From Metellina segmentata (Eukaryota; Arthropoda; Arachnida; Araneae; Tetragnathidae): a DNA stretch of 64,000 nucleotides. The DNA is taken from positions 71,244,998-71,308,997 of the forward strand of contig OX375876.1 in assembly GCA_947359465.1 (NCBI GenBank), given 5' to 3'. The stretch's first letter is position 1. The number at the start of each line of letters is the position of its first letter. This document shows positions 58,268-64,000 of this stretch, one piece after another. The notes under the pieces were generated by a model. It had not been told where the DNA came from. It ran no database searches and worked only from the letters and a program-made list of their open reading frames with translations. Position numbers and translations under genes: made by a program.

Positions 58268-60054
58268 GATATATATTTACATAAATAAGAATGGAGTGTT
58301 TGTTTGTACATTGAATATTTTCGAAACATTTCTTTTTATCCGTTTTGGTCTCTTCTGATGCCAAATCCGCCTCTTGCGCTTTTGGTGTATGTCTGTATGT
58401 TAGTGTCCTATACACGTCCACATGGTTTAATATATTTTCATGGATATTTGTATAGATTGAGTACTTATCTTCATTTAGTGAGTGGAATTGGTTGCGAAAG
58501 TTTGTCTGTCCGTCTTTCTGTTCTATGTTCGATTTTGTGTTTGTGTCTTTATGTAGGCATCACATGAATTTTATCCCAGATATTTGATTGCAATGTGTTT
58601 ATTTTATACACTATCTAAAAGTTTAGTGAATGCTATATTAAATATTTCCTTATTGTTATATTATGCGAGTTTCATTGCCAAAACACCTAAGTAAGTATAC
58701 TGAAATCGACCATAATTTGGTAGTTTTGGAAAGTAATTAGAATGTATATTGAGTATGACGATTACTTTGATTGCTTTACCAGTACTGCTAAAAAAGCAAT
58801 TATTCATCAAAAAGTATTGTTTTTATGGAATTTCAGCTCTGATACTTCTCTCATTTATTTCGAGTCTAATTTTTCTTCTTTGCTCAATGTAAACGATTTC
58901 CGAATGTTTGGGACATACGATATTTTCAACGAACGGGAATGAAACGGAAACTCGTGTTGGTTGACCACGTGCAGTGATATATCCTGTTTCTTTTGCTCTG
59001 ATGTAATTTCGCATTTCTAAATTTCGCGCACTTTTTAGTTGTTTGTTGTGCAACTTGCGAAATCAATAGGTAAAATGGAATCACAAATTAATATCTTTAG
59101 AACAACTTTCCTCGACATCATTTATTTTGTTTTATTTCGCTGTTTTCTGTTTTAAATATATATTATTTTAATAAATTGCTGTATATTTTTAATAAATGTA
59201 TTATTTTAGTGTATTATTATGTGTATTATTAATATGTGTGTTATATTTGTGTGTATTAATATTAAAATATGTGTATTATTTTAATAAATCACAAATTAAT
59301 ATCATTATAATAACTTTTTCAAGACATGTTTTTATCTTGTTTTATTCCGATGTTTTCCGTAGTTTTTTATTTTAAATATTTATTATTTTAATAAATTGTG
59401 TTTCTTTTTCATCACAAGCAACACCACCACCAAATATTCTATTTAAAGTGGCAGGTAAGTCAGAATGAATCAAATTTTAGTGTAATTATGCAATTATTGA
59501 AAGAATAATACCGTTATTGAAACAAAAATACTGTTATTGAAAGAATAATAATGTTTAAAAGATACGAACTAAAACTTTTCAAACATTTAAAAATTATTCG
59601 TCATAATGACAGGAGAAGATTGCGAAATTCCACAATGTTGCATGCCGGATGCAAGAGTGCCACAAGTAAAAATATATTGCTTTGCTGAATATGAGTGCGA
59701 GAGCACTCGCCGTAAATCGTTATTTTTATTAATGGAGGTGAACCTGAAAATAACCAAGAAAGGGACTTCCAAATCTCCCTCAAAATTGTCTTTTGTAGAA
59801 GTAACCTTAGTGTCACCTTTCGTCATTTTGTAGCTATGCCACACAGCAAGGTTGCGTTGTACATGAGGGGTATTATATGAAAGGATATACATATGTAGGA
59901 TTTGTGTTCGAAGTAAGTTGTAAAAATTATAAAAATGGCGAAAGGTGTTGAAATATTCTTTTATTCTGCGAAACAAATGTCATTATCTATTTTGATCGTG
60001 TCTTCAATCTAGAGAAAACCAATTCAAACCGAGTAAAGTCGGGTATTTTGCTAG
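58268..60054 (+). mobile_element. Non-autonomous Helitron, about 1.8 kb
   Basis: 5' region ACATAAATAAGAATGGAGTG with a decayed first few bases. The body is collinear with 27352-29584 (CATTGAATATTTTCG, GTAAGTATACTGAAATCGAC, three degenerate 20-bp units at 59490-59550). The 3' end has a hairpin ACCGA...TCGGGT followed by CTAG at 60051-60054 and host T. More diverged than the copies at 1-1467 and 27352. Lies in the large receptor intron. Confidence 0.9.
59606..59833 (+). CDS. 75-codon open frame inside Helitron, unknown
   Basis: Starts MTGEDCEIPQCCMPDARVPQ, continues YCFAEYECESTRRKSLFLLM and ends VTLVSPFVIL. Collinear with the shorter frame at 28508-28624, which stops after TRRKS. Six cysteines lie in the first 35 residues, but no known fold is recognised. 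A 129-codon frame covers it on the opposite strand (59587-59976), so coding status is doubtful. Confidence 0.25.
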   Translation: MTGEDCEIPQCCMPDARVPQVKIYCFAEYECESTRRKSLFLLMEVNLKITKKGTSKSPSKLSFVEVTLVSPFVIL

Positions 60055-60297
60055 TGACACATATAACAATAAAACGGAACATAAAAGAAAATAATTGATT
60101 TTAGTGTGATATAACATATTTCCCTCTAGTTCTGTTGGCTGCATCATCGTGGCGAAGAAGTGACACTAAAAGGATTTGGTAAGGTGAGTTTTCCTCTTAG
60201 TTAGATAACCTTAAATGTGAAGACCATACAATATCATCAGTTAAATGCTAACAGACTTACTCCTAAAGTTACGAGAGGCCCCTGGAGCAGAAAGTGC

Positions 60298-60898
60298 TTA
60301 AGGGGATCAAAAACTCAAAACATAACAAAAAAGTCCAATTTTTTTTATTATCTTAAAAAATTATATAGCTCTTTCTGAATAAATTGACAACTCAATTTTG
60401 TTTCTACCATACGTAGAGCCAGAAATATTTAACTTTTTATAAACATGACTGCTGCAAATCCAACGAGCCTTCATAATTTTAAATGCTCTTTTTCTTCTTT
60501 TGTGTAAAATGGGATTTCACTAGTAAAAATCGATTTAACTTAAGAACTACTAAATGAACAAAATATGGTAGAAACAAGAACAAAATATGGTATATACTAA
60601 TTTTTTTTTCTAATTGTTTTAACCAAAAATCACGAACATAATTTATAGTATGAACTCTTAGAAGTTAATGAATGCAAAAATAAAGTGATTTGTTATAAAA
60701 TATTTTGCGATATATCAATCAATTTTGCCCAAAGTCAAAATTGTGACATTTTTTAATTGTAATAAATAAAATTTTAAAGTTTCGAAAATATAAAATAGTT
60801 GTTGTAATTTCAAAATACAATGCATACATACAGAAAAAATTTAGAACAAAAAATATAAAACTGAATGTTTTAGAATTTTGCGTCCTAGATCCCCCTAA
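60298..60898. mobile_element. TTAA-type MITE, diverged
   Basis: Left TTAAGGGGATC, right end read inward TTTAGGGGGATCTAGGACGC, similar to the ends of the 36444-37089 element. AT-rich non-coding interior. TIRs are short (about 12 bases recognisable). Confidence 0.6.
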
Positions 60899-60899
60899 A

Positions 60900-63785
60900 A
60901 ACTGCGACGTACGTCGCATATCAAACAGCAATTGCAGAACAATTTTTCTTTAATTTTATCAAAATTTTGGCAGATTTTTTTTTAATCGTACGTTACGATA
61001 TTCTTCAGTGCAAAGCCCGCTCCTTGTCTTACATTTCTTCATTTCTAGCTACGGAATAACCTTTATACACCACTGGTATTACCACAAACACTTTATAAAT
61101 AACACATCCTCTATGTCAATGACAAAATATTTAACTTAAAATGTTTTCGACAGAATTGAAAATTCTGAAAGCACACCTTGGTTTTAAATAAAGTAAGTTA
61201 ATTAATTTTGATGTTTTATATTAAATATGTAATACATATTTAGCCAATAGTTGTATTTAAAAAAAAATGACGTAAAACGTCATTTTTTTATTTTGTTGCA
61301 GTATTCAAAATTTGCACAAAATGCCTCCATAACAATTGTGGGTTCAGTGTTGCACAACACTGAATATAATTATGCACCTGGGAGAGAGACTAGCTTTTAC
61401 GGTACTTCACTAAACTGAACTATTATTTTAGGCACGCACCTTACTTCCCTTCCCTATGTCGTTATGTGATAGTTCCTGGATGAACAGGAGTTAGTCGCTG
61501 TGCGACATGTACAACATTGTATCTAGGATTTGTCCTAGGTTATACATTGGTCAGGAAATTTCATACAACACAACTTCAATCATCCTATTATGATGAAAAT
61601 TATTTTAAAACTATATTAACTCGTCAGCTTTGAATATACAATGAATTGTGTGTGCCTAGTGAATATGTCTTTCATTTACTACACACGAATAACTACTATG
61701 CGCTAATAATACTTATTCACTTGAAAGATTGTGGCTGCATTCCTACATTCTGCTCGATGTTGTATGAAACATTAATTGAAAAAAATATGTTTATGGACAC
61801 ACATCAATATGGATTTTCCCTAATTTACATTACCCCTAAAATTCCTAATTAAAGGAATTTCTAAGGACATAAAACATGCTTTTGAGAAGACTCGTTACTC
61901 AAAAACACAGAGTGTAAAATGGTAAATAAAAATAATTAACCATGCTTCCTTTATAACGGACATTAAACCTGTACTCTAAATATTTTTAGCTGAGTTACAT
62001 CAAGATTTTATAGATATTAAATATTTTATATATACCAAAGACTAACTACAGTGTAATTTCTAAATGTTTCAATTTGGTCATCGTATACCTCCTTCGCATT
62101 AAAAAAAAAGTTTTATCTGTTCCTTATGAATAAACATTGCTTGGGAATATTGGCTAGAAATCCGTTTCTTTTTTAGTGAAGAGTTTTAATCAGAATAAGG
62201 ATAAAGCATTATAGTCGCATCTATATGAGTCATTGATCTAGTAACCTAAAATATATAGGGAAGAAAATTTGCAGTGATCCAGCTCCTTGTTCTTTTGATT
62301 GCAAATTGGTTAGCTTTTCTTCTATCGATGAAAGTGCATAAACATTCTTTGTTTCTCAGAACCCACAATAAGCAATAGGTCTTAGTCTACTTAAAGACAA
62401 GGATAATATATATAATATTTACAGTGCACATAATAAAAGTTACACATAATAAAAGTTTATATATGCAGTAATATTATAACTCAATATATGCTATATAATG
62501 TTATACTCTGGACAATATTCCCCAGTCTCCCATAAGAGTATTATATTTATTCTACTTCTCTCTTCCAGTTTCGTAAGGTATATAAAAATGAAATTAAGGT
62601 TTCTTCCGTCTCCGTCGCGTAACCAATGGTCCTATACAAAATGCCACATGGGGAATATGGCAATATTACCTTCGCTTTATTTCTCACCCATAAACATACC
62701 ATAGCGTTTGGTATGACAAAATAATCTGAATTTCCTTCTCACCTCCTTAATGACTTGTTGCCAAGTTAAGGAGTCGCAGCTTTTGTGCTGCTAATGGCAA
62801 CATAAGCTTGTGACAGAATGGCTGATATACGGTTATATCCCTCAGAAAGTTGTTTCATTTACGGCAACTAAGCTGCTATCACAGCGAAAATTCATTAATA
62901 GGATCAGGCTAAGAAGGGCTATGGAACCAAGCTAGGGATAATAAGGTTTGGACAAGGACTCACGCCGTGAAACAATAAATGTTTTGACGTTTGGACTGAG
63001 AATATAACTGGCATGTTGCATAAATTTTAATACTTTTGTAGTTTTGTAGTAGAGAGTGAATGTGTCAGTGAAAACTGTAAGTGTTTCTTGTTCACGAAAG
63101 TTTGACTCTTGCTTGCGGTATTTAATATATATATATAGCTGATAACGACCTGATCCACCAACAATTTCATTTTCAATAAATTCTCTTTGGATTTTATTTT
63201 GAATTTCTCTGGTCTTAGAAATTGTATTACTTACTATGCTATGCCTGCAACTATCAGCGCACTTGCATGGTTAGTATTCTTGGACGAAAGTTTTATTTTT
63301 AGAAAAACTAAAGTTATTTTTCATGTAGGAGACACACACAATATAATAGTAAGTAGGTAGAAAACGTATGAAAGGTATAAATTAAGTGATATGATGTTAA
63401 CTCACTCGCAATACTATGACTTTACACACCAGGACAGTCCATGGCAGGCACTTGCACTATCATGCTGGACACAGGAAGTCCCATGATTTAACGCATTGTA
63501 AATTCGTTTTTTAATTATATCAATGGAAAATTTAGATAGATAAATCGCAAACATATAAGTAAACGCTCCTCTTGGAATGTGCGGTAAAAAATTACAGGGA
63601 CAGAGTATCAATTATCGATAAATATGAACTTTGGCGATTTGTGTTCACACTCGTACTACTTCATCCAACATTCAGTTTTCAAACATGGATTCTATGAATG
63701 GAACATATATGCCCTTTAGCAAATTTGTATAGTTTCTTAAGATGAATATACTGATACATTTTGATGTGAAAGGCACTGCAATTAC
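60900..63785. other. Intronic, no gene seen
   Basis: No transposon or exon recognised. 62740-63000 is less AT-rich and free of recognised repeats; it lies about 800 bases downstream of the TM3 exon and could be regulatory. Speculative. Confidence 0.4.
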
Positions 63786-63895
63786 CTGTCTATACTGATG
63801 GCAACCAGATTGAATATAGATGCCGTACTACATGTCACATCCACGGCAATGTAGAAGTCGCAAAGCGTATCACTTAATTCCCAATCTACATTTAC
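63786..63895 (-). CDS. Dop2R: D2-like dopamine receptor, TM3 exon
   Basis: 110 bases, acceptor TTTTTTCTTTCAG/GTAAATG, donor ATAGACAG/GTAAT. It reads VNVDWELSDTLCDFYIAVDV then TCSTASIFNLVAISIDR. It includes the TM3 disulphide Cys, the amine-binding Asp (AVDVTC; D3.32), CSTASI and the start of DRY. It starts in phase 0 and ends in phase 2, completing Arg with the first G of the exon at 45999. Too short for an ATG-based ORF scan. The preceding exons (N-terminus, TM1, TM2) are beyond the right edge. Confidence 0.95.
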
Positions 63896-64000
63896 CTGAA
63901 AGAAAAAATTAGTAATTACATTCAGAAGTTCTTACATTTAGCATAATACAAACTAGTTTCTAAACATTCGTTTTCATCATTAAAATAGTAAAATCTGAAA

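Larger units (their letters stand above)
46000..63785 (-). other. 17.8-kb receptor intron interrupting the DRY motif
   Basis: GT at 63785-63784 to AG at 46001-46000. Between them lie a young SINE, LINE debris, a microsatellite, a mariner remnant, a Helitron and a TTAA MITE (separate entries). No other host gene was recognised. Confidence 0.85.

Overview
The window is AT-rich, intron-rich animal DNA and is most likely from a spider. Two observations support this. A LINE fragment at 51.6-52.2 kb carries the RNase H tail type (PRREAVAAFRLFTGHDCL) that I know mainly from spider genomes. The interspersed elements are a mix of BEL/Pao, Tc1, mariner, hAT, Helitron and tRNA-derived SINE sequences. 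The species call is inference from recalled families; no search was run.

The one host gene I can support is on the minus strand at 38.5-63.9 kb. It is a D2-like dopamine receptor with four recognisable coding exons: 63786-63895 (TM3 to the DRY arginine), 45743-45999 (DRY, TM4, ECL2, TM5), 41364-42009 (ICL3 and start of TM6) and 38562-38803 (TM6, TM7, short tail, stop). Three of the four exons join in phase. The join from the TM5 exon (ends phase 1) to the ICL3 exon (starts phase 0) does not, so a small exon is probably missing from my reading. The exons for the N-terminus, TM1 and TM2 lie beyond the right edge. The intron between TM3 and TM4 is about 17.8 kb.

Left region, 0-38 kb: mostly a layered transposon graveyard. 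A Helitron (left end outside the window, with a 20-bp minisatellite repeated at least 23 times) sits inside the pol region of a BEL/Pao retrotransposon, whose gag, zinc knuckles, degenerate protease, primer-binding site and one LTR are visible to 3683. Next come a LINE 3' end, an 11-copy tandem array of 118/125-bp units (5.0-6.3 kb), a broken hAT transposase, several copies of a tRNA-derived SINE, an almost complete Tc1 element (11083-12599) with two premature stops, a GC-rich TTAA-flanked MITE touching LINE debris (17.1-18.1 kb), mariner and Tc1 fragments (20-26.7 kb), and an end-to-end non-autonomous Helitron (27352-29584).

Right region, 38-64 kb: the receptor gene. Its introns hold mariner fragments, a 762-bp element with 236-bp inverted arms (44775-45536), a young SINE with target-site duplications (46972-47304), LINE debris, a third Helitron (58268-60054) and TTAA-type MITEs. 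Several low-repeat, less AT-rich blocks in the introns are possible regulatory DNA, but this is speculative.

No CRISPR array, rRNA, functional tRNA or prokaryote-like operon was seen. Most of the remaining open frames look like chance frames in AT-rich or repeat DNA.
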